Below, piece by piece: positions 1-7,800 of a DNA stretch of 12,168 bases (positions are counted from its first letter, which is position 1; every line of letters begins with the position of its first letter). Source of the stretch: an uncultured Clostridia bacterium (GTDB lineage Bacteria; Bacillota_A; Clostridia; Christensenellales; Aristaeellaceae); NCBI GenBank assembly GCA_934645275.1, contig CAKUDW010000034.1, positions 1-12,168 on the forward strand, written 5' to 3'. Below the pieces are notes generated by a model that searched no databases, was not told the DNA's origin, and worked only from the letters and a program-made list of their open reading frames with translations. A program made the translations under genes and the position numbers.

Positions 1-64
1 CGGGACGCGCCCATCTCTGCCTCTTGTCGGTCTCTCTGTACCGTCTTAAAGACTTCCGAAAGCT

Positions 65-93
65 AAGATAGCACATGAGAACCGGCTTGTCAA
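65..93 (-). promoter_or_regulatory. Outward-facing sigma-A-type promoter with extended -10
   Basis: Read on the minus strand, a perfect TTGACA (plus 88-93) is followed by a 17-base spacer and TATCTT (plus 65-70). The last spacer bases are TGC, which gives a TGn extended -10. Transcription would start near position 58 and run left out of the window, so it serves a gene or leader RNA not visible here. The 58 bases of presumed leader include the inverted repeat GTCTTTAAGAC (plus 43-53) and purine-rich AGAG motifs. Too little is present to call a riboswitch or T-box. Confidence 0.55.
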
Positions 94-110
94 GGGCTGG
101 AATTTTAAGT

Positions 111-1082
111 TTAGCCGAATTCGACAGCGTCGATCAGATACGGCCCCTGCGCGCCGCCGCCCGCCACCGCGCGGAAGTACATTGGCCTGACGCGCGCGCA
201 GTTATCACTTTCCAGCTTCAATAGCGCCACACTGTCCCGGCCGCTGGGCAGCGCGTATTTCATATCGAGGCACAGGTCACACCTTTCTGCGATGCCGGCA
301 AGCGGCGCGCGCGATCGCAATGCTGGGGTGAGGTAGGCGTCCGCTTCGGCGGTCAGCCCCAGCAGCGCGGCTTCGACCGCCGCCCGCGCGGTCTCTGCGG
401 GCGTCTGCGGGCGGAGTGGCGCGCCCTGCGCCCAGGCGGGCTCGGATGAAATCAACTTCAGACCGTCTGGTTCCAATCGCCAGGTCTCAAGCGACGCGTG
501 TCCGGCCAGATCCTGTTGGGCGACCACGGCGCGGATGCGGCCGTCCTCCTCCAGGTCGATCTGCTTTGCGCGCAGAAAACCGGTTTGCGTTTCAAGCCGC
601 GCGTCCATCGAAAGCAAATAGCGTCCGTCCGCGCACGCGCCGCTGAGCGCCGCACCGCCGCCGGTTATGCGTAGCTCGGGCACGTCCGCTTCCGGCGGCA
701 GTGTGCCGATAGGCCTGCCTTCCAGATAAAGCCGGCCGCTGGCTGCGTCCAACTGAAAGCTGCGCCCGCCCAGCGTGAATTCACGCACCTGCGCGTCGCT
801 CTGCGGCGTGAGTTCCAGTTCTATCTCGCCGCCCGGCCAGATGACAGCGGACAATCCCTCCGCGCTCTCGATAGATTCTGGCAGCGGCTCGCCGCCGGAA
901 AGCACGATGCGCCGCGCCATTTCCCGGTGCGTGCCGCTCAACGGCCTGTATTCCAGATAGAGCGCGCCCCAACCCGCTATTGGACGGATCAGCGGCCTGT
1001 CCGGGCCCGCTTCGCCGGCGAACGCGCCGTTTATGTAGATGACGCCGGGATGCGGCGAACAGATAATGAGCGTCGGCTGCAT
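111..1082 (-). CDS. Hypothetical protein, possible PEGA-like N-terminal segment
   Basis: I do not recognise the family of this 323-aa protein. It starts at an ATG with a strong Shine-Dalgarno (GGAGGGGG, plus 1090-1097) seven bases upstream and ends in TAA. There is no signal peptide or membrane segment, so it is probably cytoplasmic. Residues about 5-65 (PHPGVIYINGAFAGE... then a Gly/aromatic strand pattern) loosely recall PEGA beta-sandwich repeats. The middle (about 95-215) is Gly-rich and strand-rich. Residues about 228-323 begin with an Ala-rich helix and a DAYLTPALRSRAPL stretch, then strands, a pattern reminiscent of NTF2-like/SnoaL folds. These fold suggestions are inference. It lies 69 bases downstream of the ytfJ-like gene on the same strand and may be co-transcribed with it. 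Its Shine-Dalgarno sits in an inverted repeat, so expression may be controlled separately. Confidence 0.75.
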   Translation of the reverse strand: MQPTLIICSPHPGVIYINGAFAGEAGPDRPLIRPIAGWGALYLEYRPLSGTHREMARRIVLSGGEPLPESIESAEGLSAVIWPGGEIELELTPQSDAQVREFTLGGRSFQLDAASGRLYLEGRPIGTLPPEADVPELRITGGGAALSGACADGRYLLSMDARLETQTGFLRAKQIDLEEDGRIRAVVAQQDLAGHASLETWRLEPDGLKLISSEPAWAQGAPLRPQTPAETARAAVEAALLGLTAEADAYLTPALRSRAPLAGIAERCDLCLDMKYALPSGRDSVALLKLESDNCARVRPMYFRAVAGGGAQGPYLIDAVEFG

Positions 1083-1087
1083 GAAAA

Positions 1088-1140
1088 TTCCCCCTCCGCG
1101 ATGCGCAAGCTGTTTTCAGCATATGCCCGCGGCGGGGGAA
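1088..1140 (-). promoter_or_regulatory. Stem-loop overlapping the Shine-Dalgarno of the 323-aa gene
   Basis: Arms at 1088-1100 and 1128-1140 are complementary at 12 of 13 positions; the single mismatch is at 1095/1133. The 27-base loop holds a second small hairpin, GCTG-TTTT-CAGC on the plus strand (1109-1120). In minus-strand RNA the 3' arm contains the entire GGAGGGGG Shine-Dalgarno and is followed by UUUUC just before the AUG. It could block ribosome binding or act as a short-U-tract terminator or attenuator after the ytfJ-like gene. Confidence 0.55.
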
Positions 1141-1151
1141 GCATGCCGGTA

Positions 1152-1577
1152 TCAGGATTGTGCCGCATCGCCGCCACGCAACGGAATGCTGCGGCGGGAT
1201 TCGTTTTTGGCCGCCAGAAATTTTCGGATTTCATTCATTAACTGCGGCGCCATTTCAATGATGCGGTCGGTGGGTGCGTAGGGTTGAGCGGGAAGCAGGC
1301 GAACGCCGCCATCGCCGCTTACCAGAAAGCCCATGGGCTGGATGCTCACACCCGCGCCCGTGCCGCCCGCGAAGGGTAACCGGTCCGACGCGCCGCGGCC
1401 GCCGCAACTGTATTCGCCGCCGCCCGCCACGAAGCCGAAGCTTACCTTAGATATGGGGATCACTGTCGAGCCGTCTTGCGTGAGAATCGCGTCGCCGATC
1501 ACGGTGTTCACATCCACCATATCGCGAATGTCTTCTAGCGTGCTGTTCATGATGTTTTCAATCGGGTGCTTATCCAT
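1152..1577 (-). CDS. ytfJ: YtfJ/GerW-family sporulation protein
   Basis: This 141-aa protein matches the GerW (YtfJ) family of forespore-expressed proteins, which are needed in Bacillus for normal germination behaviour; the biochemical role is not established. Family features seen are the opening MDKHPIENIMNSTLEDIRDM, then VNTVIGDAI, ISKVSFGFVAGGGEY, a Gly-rich GGTGAGVSIQPMGFLV segment and the RLLPAQP stretch that ends the core. An ATG ten codons upstream (1607) is open. I chose 1577 because family members start with this MD-HPIENxM sequence and a GAGAGAGG Shine-Dalgarno lies about nine bases before it. The start overlaps the upstream DUF2953 gene by 31 bases, an arrangement also found for ytfI-ytfJ in Bacillus. 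A Cys in YSCGGRG replaces the more usual non-Cys residues, of unknown significance. Its presence implies a spore-forming host. Confidence 0.9.
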   Translation of the reverse strand: MDKHPIENIMNSTLEDIRDMVDVNTVIGDAILTQDGSTVIPISKVSFGFVAGGGEYSCGGRGASDRLPFAGGTGAGVSIQPMGFLVSGDGGVRLLPAQPYAPTDRIIEMAPQLMNEIRKFLAAKNESRRSIPLRGGDAAQS

Positions 1578-2080
1578 TGATTCAGCCTCTCTCTCAGATA
1601 ATTCCATGCGCCGATCGCGCCTGCGCAGATAATATGCCCCAGCCGCAGTGAAAGCATGCCAAAGCAGATCGCATGGGCCTGATTTTGGGAAAAGTCCGGA
1701 TTGAGCGCAATTCTGGTTTGCCGTGGGCGAAGCAGCGCCGTGGTCAGCCCGATCAGCGCGCGCGCACCGCCGGTCAGCAGCGCGGTCCGCGCGGCGTCCT
1801 GTGCGGAAACGCGCCCCAACACGCGCAGCTGTTCCAGCTGAATGCGAGGCAGCAGGTAGCGCGCCGCTTTCAGGCCTGCATGGATGAGCGCCGCCGAGGG
1901 CGGCTTTATTTTTTTGCGCTTTTTACTGTGCCGGTGCGCGCGGCGCAGCGCGATTCGGCCGTCAACTGGCGCGAAACCGACCCGCACAAAGGCGCCGCTG
2001 CCGACGCGCGCAAACAGCGCGAGCTTCAGCCTTGCGGCGGACAGGGCGGCGAGCGCAGCCGCCAGCGCGATATACAGCAT
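1547..2080 (-). CDS. ytfI: DUF2953 (YtfI-like) membrane-anchored protein
   Basis: A 177-aa protein of unknown biochemical function, assigned to the DUF2953/YtfI group by size, layout and its position directly before the ytfJ-like gene. It has an N-terminal hydrophobic helix (about residues 2-17, Ala/Leu-rich), a strand-rich part, a very basic linker (HRHSKKRKKIKP), then amphipathic helices and a second hydrophobic stretch near the C-terminus (GHIICAGAIGAWNYL). DUF2953 proteins typically pair with GerW-family proteins in spore formers, so a role at the forespore membrane is likely but inferred. The frame is open further upstream (ATGs at 2128, 2119 and 2089). I chose 2080 because AAGGGG sits ten bases before it, whereas for 2089 the same motif is almost in contact with the ATG. 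The sequence is diverged, so the family call rests partly on context. Confidence 0.75.
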   Translation of the reverse strand: MLYIALAAALAALSAARLKLALFARVGSGAFVRVGFAPVDGRIALRRAHRHSKKRKKIKPPSAALIHAGLKAARYLLPRIQLEQLRVLGRVSAQDAARTALLTGGARALIGLTTALLRPRQTRIALNPDFSQNQAHAICFGMLSLRLGHIICAGAIGAWNYLRERLNQWISTRLKTS

Positions 2081-2116
2081 GCGAAGCATTCCCCTTGATT
2101 TTGGCAAATGTGAAGA

Positions 2117-2145
2117 CATTTTTTCCAAATAGACTTGAATTATTC
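2117..2145 (-). promoter_or_regulatory. Candidate sigma-F-like promoter for the ytfI-ytfJ pair
   Basis: On the minus strand GAATA (plus 2141-2145) is followed after 14 bases by GGAAAAAATG (plus 2117-2126). This resembles the forespore sigma-F pattern (GYWTA, then GG-rich A-tract -10), with one mismatch in each half and a slightly short spacer. The predicted start is about 30 bases before the ATG at 2080. ytfJ of Bacillus is, to my recollection, a sigma-F regulon member, which fits. The motifs are weak enough to arise by chance in this A-rich stretch. Confidence 0.3.
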
Positions 2146-2165
2146 ATTTTTTTTCGTGCAGAGTG

Positions 2166-2174
2166 TGATATAAT
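2166..2174 (+). promoter_or_regulatory. Extended -10 promoter for the methyltransferase gene
   Basis: A consensus TATAAT (2169-2174) is preceded directly by TGA, giving a TGn extended -10. No good -35 hexamer is seen at the correct distance, as is common for extended -10 promoters. The transcript would begin near 2181, about 30 bases before the ATG at 2213. Confidence 0.5.
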
Positions 2175-2212
2175 AATCAATGGACGAATAACCTGACGAA
2201 AGTGACGGATGC

Positions 2213-2815
2213 ATGGGCATGGCCAAGGAGCGAGAGGTCGGATTGCTCAGCGCGGAGTACAGGGGCCATCGGGTAACGCTTGAAACCCGGGCGGGGCTCT
2301 TTTCTCCCGAGCATATAGATCGCGGTACGCTGGCAATGCTGTCGCATGCGGATATCGCGCCAGGTATGCGCATAATGGATCTTGGCTGCGGATACGGCGT
2401 TGTCGGTATTCTTGCGGCGAAGATCGTCGGAGAAGAGAATGTTTTCATGTCCGATGCCGACCCGGCGGCGGTGGAAACCGCGCGACGGAATGCGGAGCGG
2501 AACGGAGTGGGCGGCGTGCGGCTGTTCTTATCGAATGGATTTGACAGCGTGGATGCCAGTGGATTTGATTTAATCCTCTCCAATCCCCCGTATCAAACGG
2601 ATTTTTCCGTGGCAAAGGGTTTTATTGAAAAGGGTTTTAACCGATTGAAGATCGGCGGAAGGCTGTGTATGGTGACCAAGCGGCGGCAATGGTATAAAAA
2701 CAAGCTGGTTTCCGTGTTCGGCGGCGTGGAGATTCGCGAGACGGACGGCTATTTTGTGTTCATTGCGCAGCGCAGAAACCTGAATTATGCAAATAGAACG
2801 CCCCGCCGGGCCTGA
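2213..2815 (+). CDS. RsmC/YbxB-type class I SAM-dependent methyltransferase
   Basis: A 200-aa methyltransferase-small (MTS) domain protein, probably acting on the exocyclic amine of guanine in rRNA (the RsmC/YbxB group modifies 16S rRNA). Visible motifs: GLFSPEHIDRGT (about residues 28-39), typical of this group; the SAM-binding glycine loop DLGCGYGVVG (from D56); an acidic residue in MSDADPAAVE binding the ribose; and catalytic NPPY (N124-Y127), the signature of N-methyltransferases acting on bases. The length fits single-domain YbxB-like enzymes rather than the two-domain RsmC of gamma-proteobacteria. The start is uncertain: ATGs at 2213 and 2219 both lack a good Shine-Dalgarno, and a TTG at 2243 has AAGGAG twelve bases before it. 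The gene is transcribed divergently from ytfI-ytfJ and ends in its own hairpins, so it is probably monocistronic. The exact target base is not determinable. Confidence 0.88.
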   Translation: MGMAKEREVGLLSAEYRGHRVTLETRAGLFSPEHIDRGTLAMLSHADIAPGMRIMDLGCGYGVVGILAAKIVGEENVFMSDADPAAVETARRNAERNGVGGVRLFLSNGFDSVDASGFDLILSNPPYQTDFSVAKGFIEKGFNRLKIGGRLCMVTKRRQWYKNKLVSVFGGVEIRETDGYFVFIAQRRNLNYANRTPRRA

Positions 2816-2822
2816 AGCCCGG
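2806..2822 (+). other. GC-rich hairpin spanning the methyltransferase stop codon
   Basis: CCGGGC (2806-2811) and GCCCGG (2817-2822) form a perfect six-pair stem around the loop CTGAA, with the TGA stop in the loop. A five-T run begins ten bases later (2832), too far for a standard intrinsic terminator. It may protect the mRNA 3' end or be chance. Confidence 0.35.
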
Positions 2823-2914
2823 ATGCAGGGACGTTTTTCGAGCCGTTGCAAAATGCGGTTCGGATTTGGCCTTATTCCGGCGCTTGAGAGGCGTATAGCC
2901 GAATATTTCTTCTT

Positions 2915-2960
2915 CGAACCGACAGCTGCGCGGAACTCGCCTGTCGGTTGCTCGTTTTTT
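2915..2960 (+). terminator. Intrinsic terminator candidate after the methyltransferase gene
   Basis: AACCGACAG (2917-2925) pairs perfectly with CTGTCGGTT (2941-2949). An inner GCG/CGC pair (2928-2930 with 2938-2940) extends the stem after a two-base bulge. A six-T run follows at 2955-2960. Five bases separate the stem from the T run; two to three of them may pair with CGA at 2915-2917. It lies in the 255-base gap before rny, where I see no gene. Confidence 0.6.
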
Positions 2961-3070
2961 GGCGCGGATGCATTTCATTCGCCGCATGAAGGCGGGGCGC
3001 AGTTCATATCAACGGAATTGAAACGGCTTAAAAAGGGGAAAATAGAGGGAAAGAGAGGAAGAAAAGCACT

Positions 3071-4612
3071 GTGAGCATTGGAATAGTCATCGTCATCGCG
3101 ATTGTTGCGCTGGCGCTTGGCCTTGCGGCCGGATATTTCTACCGCAAAAACGCCATGGAAAAGAAGCTTGGGCAGACGGAAGAGTACGCGAGAAATCTGC
3201 TCGACGAAGCTACGCGCAAGGCGGAGGACAAGAAAAAGGAGGCCGTGCTGGAGGCAAAGGAAGAAATTATCCGCCTGAAGAACGAGTTGGATAAAGAGAT
3301 CCGTGACCGCCGCAGCGAGGTGACCCGCGCCGAACGCCGCGTGAACCAGCGCGAGGAGCAGTTCGATAAGAAGCTGGACAATCTGGAGCTGCGTGAGGAG
3401 CAGCTGAACGAAAAGTATAAGGAAGCCGAGCGCCTTCAGGAAGAGGCGGAAGGCATGCACGCCCGCCAGAAGGAGGAACTGGAGCGCGTGGCCAACATGA
3501 CCTCGGACGAGGCCAAGAATATCCTGATCGATCGCGTTCAGAAGGACGCCTACCATGACGCCGCCGTGATGGTGCGCGAAATTGAAGCGCGCGCCAAGGA
3601 AGAGGCTGATAAAAAGGCCCGCGACATTATCTCCACGGCCATTCAGAAGTGTGCCGCCGATCACGTAGCCGAAACCACGGTTTCCGTGGTGGCACTGCCC
3701 AACGACGATATGAAGGGCCGCATCATCGGTCGCGAAGGCCGCAACATCCGCACGCTGGAAACTGCCACGGGCGTGGATCTGATTATCGACGATACACCCG
3801 AAGCCGTGATTATTTCCGCGTTTGATCCGGTGCGCCGCGAAATCGCGCGCATCGCACTGGAAAAACTGATTACCGACGGCCGCATTCATCCCGCGCGCAT
3901 TGAAGAAATGGTCGAAAAGGCCAAGCGCGAGGTGGACAATCAGATTCGCGAGGCTGGCGAGCAGGCCATCTTTGAAACCAACCTGCACGGCATTCATCCG
4001 GAACTGGTGAAGCTGCTGGGCCGCATGCGTTATCGCACCAGCTATGGCCAGAATGTGCTGCGTCATTCCATTGAAGTGAGTCATCTGGCCGGCGTGATGG
4101 CGGCCGAGCTGGGCGCGGATGTGCAGCTGGCAAAGCGCGCGGGTTTGCTGCATGATATCGGCAAGGCCATCGATCACGAGGTTGAAGGCACGCACGTGAC
4201 CATCGGCGCGGACCTGGCCAAGAAATTCCATGAAAACGATATGGTCGTCAACGCGATTATGGCCCACCATAACGATGTGGAGCCTGCCAGCGTGGAGGCT
4301 GTGTTGGTGCAGGCAGCGGACGCCATTTCTGCGGCGCGTCCCGGCGCGCGCAGGGAGTCGCTTGAAAACTACATCAAGCGCCTTGAAAAGCTGGAATCCA
4401 TCGCCTATTCCTTTGACGGCGTGGAAACCTGCTATGCCATTCAGTCTGGCAGGGAAGTGCGTATTATCGTTAAGCCTGAGGATGTGAACGACGCGGGCAC
4501 GCTGATCCTGGCCAAGGAAATCGTGAAGAAGATCGAGCGGGACATGGAATATCCCGGCCAGATCAAGGTGAACGTCATCCGCGAGACCCGTGCGGTGGAT
4601 TTCGCGAAATAA
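3071..4612 (+). CDS. rny: Ribonuclease Y
   Basis: Ribonuclease Y is a membrane-anchored endoribonuclease that initiates mRNA decay and processes selected transcripts in Firmicutes. The 513-aa product has the expected size and order. There is one N-terminal transmembrane helix (about residues 3-23). A long charged coiled coil follows (about 28-160, Lys/Glu/Arg-rich). The KH RNA-binding domain (about 205-265) has the GRIIGREG loop at 216-223. The HD metal-dependent phosphohydrolase domain has the paired H361-D362 in LLHDIGK, a downstream MAHHND and a DAISAARPG segment. A conserved C-terminal domain ends the protein. All key residues are present. The start is GTG at 3071, preceded by AGAGGAAG about 11 bases upstream and giving the usual MSIGIVIV anchor. 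The 255-base upstream gap carries the previous gene's terminator, so rny should have its own promoter, but I could not find a convincing one. A strong hairpin follows. Confidence 0.97.
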   Translation: MSIGIVIVIAIVALALGLAAGYFYRKNAMEKKLGQTEEYARNLLDEATRKAEDKKKEAVLEAKEEIIRLKNELDKEIRDRRSEVTRAERRVNQREEQFDKKLDNLELREEQLNEKYKEAERLQEEAEGMHARQKEELERVANMTSDEAKNILIDRVQKDAYHDAAVMVREIEARAKEEADKKARDIISTAIQKCAADHVAETTVSVVALPNDDMKGRIIGREGRNIRTLETATGVDLIIDDTPEAVIISAFDPVRREIARIALEKLITDGRIHPARIEEMVEKAKREVDNQIREAGEQAIFETNLHGIHPELVKLLGRMRYRTSYGQNVLRHSIEVSHLAGVMAAELGADVQLAKRAGLLHDIGKAIDHEVEGTHVTIGADLAKKFHENDMVVNAIMAHHNDVEPASVEAVLVQAADAISAARPGARRESLENYIKRLEKLESIAYSFDGVETCYAIQSGREVRIIVKPEDVNDAGTLILAKEIVKKIERDMEYPGQIKVNVIRETRAVDFAK

Positions 4613-4630
4613 AACCCAAGGGGCAAGACT

Positions 4631-4661
4631 GAGCCGTCCGGCAGTTGCCGGACGGCTCTTT
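4631..4661 (+). terminator. Strong hairpin terminator of rny
   Basis: GAGCCGTCCGGC (4631-4642) and GCCGGACGGCTC (4647-4658) form a perfect 12-pair stem with the four-base loop AGTT, followed by only three T residues (4659-4661). The stem is very stable and begins 19 bases after the rny stop. The short T run may make it partly dependent on other factors or let it act mainly as a 3' stabiliser. Confidence 0.75.
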
Positions 4662-4680
4662 GCGTGTCCGCAATGTGTGG

Positions 4681-4821
4681 ACTATGCATTGTTACTGTTT
4701 GTTAATGCAATGTTCTAGGAAATATTGTATACTTGCCGCACTCTTTTGATAATAAAGGAGTATGCTTATAATAAGGTATAATATCAGCTACGAATGCGCG
4801 TTTATCGCTGGGGGAAAATAA
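4681..4821 (+). promoter_or_regulatory. AT-rich promoter region of the CotH/VTC operon
   Basis: This 140-base stretch is markedly AT-rich against its surroundings and holds several overlapping promoter-like elements. One is TTGTAT (4725-4730), a 17-base spacer and GATAAT (4748-4753). Another is TTGATA (4746-4751), a 15-base spacer and TATAAT (4767-4772). A second perfect TATAAT lies at 4777-4782. An inverted repeat, TGCATT (4685-4690) with AATGCA (4704-4709), just upstream could be an operator. The exact start site cannot be chosen by eye. The gene's GGGGG Shine-Dalgarno lies at 4810-4814, seven bases before the GTG. Confidence 0.5.
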
Positions 4822-7800
4822 GTGTCGGAGAGTAAAAAGGCACGGCAGGGCTCGAAATCAGGGCGTGCCGTATCGGCTAAGAAACATAATACAAATACAA
4901 AGAAGAAGGCGGCAAACTGGATAGGTAGGCGCGATGCGCGTGGCAATACGTTTACGGCGCTGTTGGCGCTGGCGGGCGTGGCGGCCATTGCGCTGAGCTT
5001 TGCGGCGCAATGGCTTGCTAATTCATCGGCGCGCAGCTCGCAGGCCGCAGCCGCGGGCGCGGTACATATTAACGAAGTCATGTCTGAAAATGCGACGGCG
5101 CTGCTGACGGTGAACGGTGACGCGCCGGACTGGATTGAAATTGTGAACGACGGCGCGACGCGCGTGAACCTGAATCGCTATGCGCTGTTGCTTGAGTCGG
5201 CGCCAAATAAAATATTCAACTTTCCGAGCGTATCGCTGGAGCCGGGCGAGTATCTCCTGATTTATGCCGACGGCAGCAAGACTTCAAGCGCGCGGGAAGA
5301 ACTGCATGCGCCGTTTAAGCTTTCCGCTTCCGGCGGCGACGCGCTGCTATTGCTTGACGCGCAGGGACAGGCGATCGACATGGTGACGCTGCCGGAGCTG
5401 GCGGCGGACAGCGCATATTGCCGTGCAGCGGATGGCAGTTGGCAGGTCAGCACGAAAGCCACGCCGGGCGCGCCCAATGTGTTTTCCGATACCGTGGAGG
5501 CTGCCGCGGCAGATGTCAGCGTGGTTCAGGGCGCGCTGGAAATCAGCGAAGCGATGAGCTCGAACGCGCTCTATTTTCAGGATGAAAGCGGCAATACGCC
5601 CGACTATGTGGAAATTCATAATCGCTCCGGTGCAAGCGTGAATCTTGCGGGCTGGTATCTCTCGGACGACAATGCAAAGTTGAAGAAGTGGACGTTCCCG
5701 GCGGTGACGATTCCGGCGGACGGCTATTTGGCAGTGCATTGTTCCGGGCTTGACAGGACCGACGATCCCAACCACCTGCACACCAGCTTCAAGCTCGGCA
5801 GCGACGGCGAAACCGTGTATCTGACCAGCCCGGAGGGGCAGACGGTATCCGCTGTGCAGATTCCTGCGCTGAACGACAGCCAGGCATGGTCACTGTTTAA
5901 TGGCGAATGGTCCACAGAGCTTGCCCCCACGCCGGGTCTGCCCAATACGCACGATTCTGCGGCCGCGCTGAACGCACAGCTGTTCGGCGGACATGGCGGC
6001 GTGTATATCAGCGAAGTTATGGCTTCGCCTACATCGCAGAAATACGACTGGGTGGAAATCTATAATGGCGGCGCGCAGGCTGTAGATTTGAGCGGCTGCG
6101 GCCTCTCGGACGATGCTTCGCGCCCGCGGCGCTGGCAGTTCCCATCGGGCACGGTGATTCAGCCCGGTGAATACAAGGGCGTATATCTGTCCGGCCAGAG
6201 CACAACCTCGCTGGACGGCTTTGTAAACGCCGATTTCAAGCTCAGCAAGGATGGCGGCTATACCGTGTGCCTGTCCACGCCTGAAGGCCGGGCGATGGAC
6301 GCGATCTATCTGCCCCGGCAGTACAGCGGCATTTCCTATGGCCGGGCGCAGGGCCAGAACGGCTGCTTCTATTTTGCACAGGCTACGCCGGGCGTCGCCA
6401 ATTCGGGAAGCATGTACCGTGGCAAGGCGGCGATTGCGCAGTATAGCGTGCAGGGCGGGCTGTTTCACACGGGCGACAGCTTCCAGGTGGAACTTACGGC
6501 GCCTGAAGGCAGTCAAATTTATTACACACTGGATTGTTCCGACCCAGACACCAGCGCCACGCTCTATACCGGCCCGATTGCCGTCAACGCAACCACGATA
6601 CTGCGCACGCGCGTGTACCGCGACGGCTACATGGAATCCTATATGGACACGCAGAGCTACCTATACGACGTGCGCAACGAGGACGGCGCAGTGGCGGTGG
6701 TTTCGCTGGTTTCGGATTGGGAGAATCTGACCAGCGATGAAAAGGGCATTATGATCAAGGGTCCGAACGCCACCGATAAATTCCCATACGGCTCGATGAA
6801 CAAGGGCGCGAATTTCTGGATGGACTGGGAGCGCGAGGCCCATGTGGAACTGTTTGAGCCGGATGGCAATCAGGCGATTTCGCAGGAATGCGGCATTAAG
6901 CTGCACGGACAGTACAGTCGTGCGGCCGATGTGAAGGCCTTTAAGGTGATTGCCCGCGGCGAATATGGCGATAACCGGTTCCATTATCCGATCTTCTCCA
7001 ATCGCGATTATACGGAGTACCAGTCCTTCCTGCTGCGTGCGTCGGGCCAGGATTACAATATGGCCTTCATGCGCGATTCAGTGCTGAGCACGCTGGCGGC
7101 GGATACTTCCGTAATGTATCAGGAGAGCGAGGCGTGCGTGGTGTACATCAATGGCGAGTATTACAGCCTGATGTATTTGCGCGAGCGCATCAATACCGCT
7201 TCCATCTGCCAGTTTGAGGGCTGGGAGGGCATGGAGGATGATATTGACCTGATTAAGGCCAATTCCCGCGAAATGCAGGGCTCCAACGCGACCTATGAAC
7301 AGCTGATTCAGTATTTGAAGACGCACGATTCCAATACGCAGGAGGCCTACGAGTATATCGATTCCACGATAGATTTGCAGAACTATCTGGAATACATGGC
7401 AATTGAGATCTTCGTGGGCAACGGCGATACGTTGAATGTGAAGCGCTATCGCAACGCCAAGACGGACGGCAAGTGGCGCTATGTACTCTTTGATCTGGAC
7501 TGGGCCTTCTATGTGGATACGAATTCCATTGCCCGATGGCTCGATCCCAGCGGCATGGGTACCAACAAGTATACGGATACTACGCTCTTCATTGCATGTA
7601 TGAAGAACGATACCATTCGTGACCGTTTCCTGACTTATTTCGGTCAGCAGCTGGCGACCACCTTTTCCAGCGAAAGCGTGATGGCGAAGATCAGGGAGCG
7701 ATACGAGTTGATCGACGGCCTGTTGCCGGACTATCTGCAAAAGCTGGGCATAACCGAGGCTCAATATGCCAAGCAGTTGAAGAAATTTGCGAGCTATGCT

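Noticed and set aside
2787..3074. 95-aa plus-strand frame bridging the methyltransferase and rny
   Set aside because: It spans the methyltransferase stop hairpin and the terminator, has no Shine-Dalgarno, and its sequence is unlike any known protein.
2975..4270. 431-aa open frame on the minus strand, antisense to rny
   Set aside because: It lies almost wholly opposite the conserved rny coding sequence. Its His/Leu/Gln-rich composition is what the reverse complement of a Lys/Glu-rich coiled-coil gene gives.
4822..4940. Ser-Lys-rich N-terminus of CotH copy 1 as a CotH phosphorylation target (as in CotB/CotG)
   Set aside because: The segment precedes the transmembrane helix and should be cytoplasmic under the positive-inside rule, away from the kinase domain. 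There are no SKR-type repeats.
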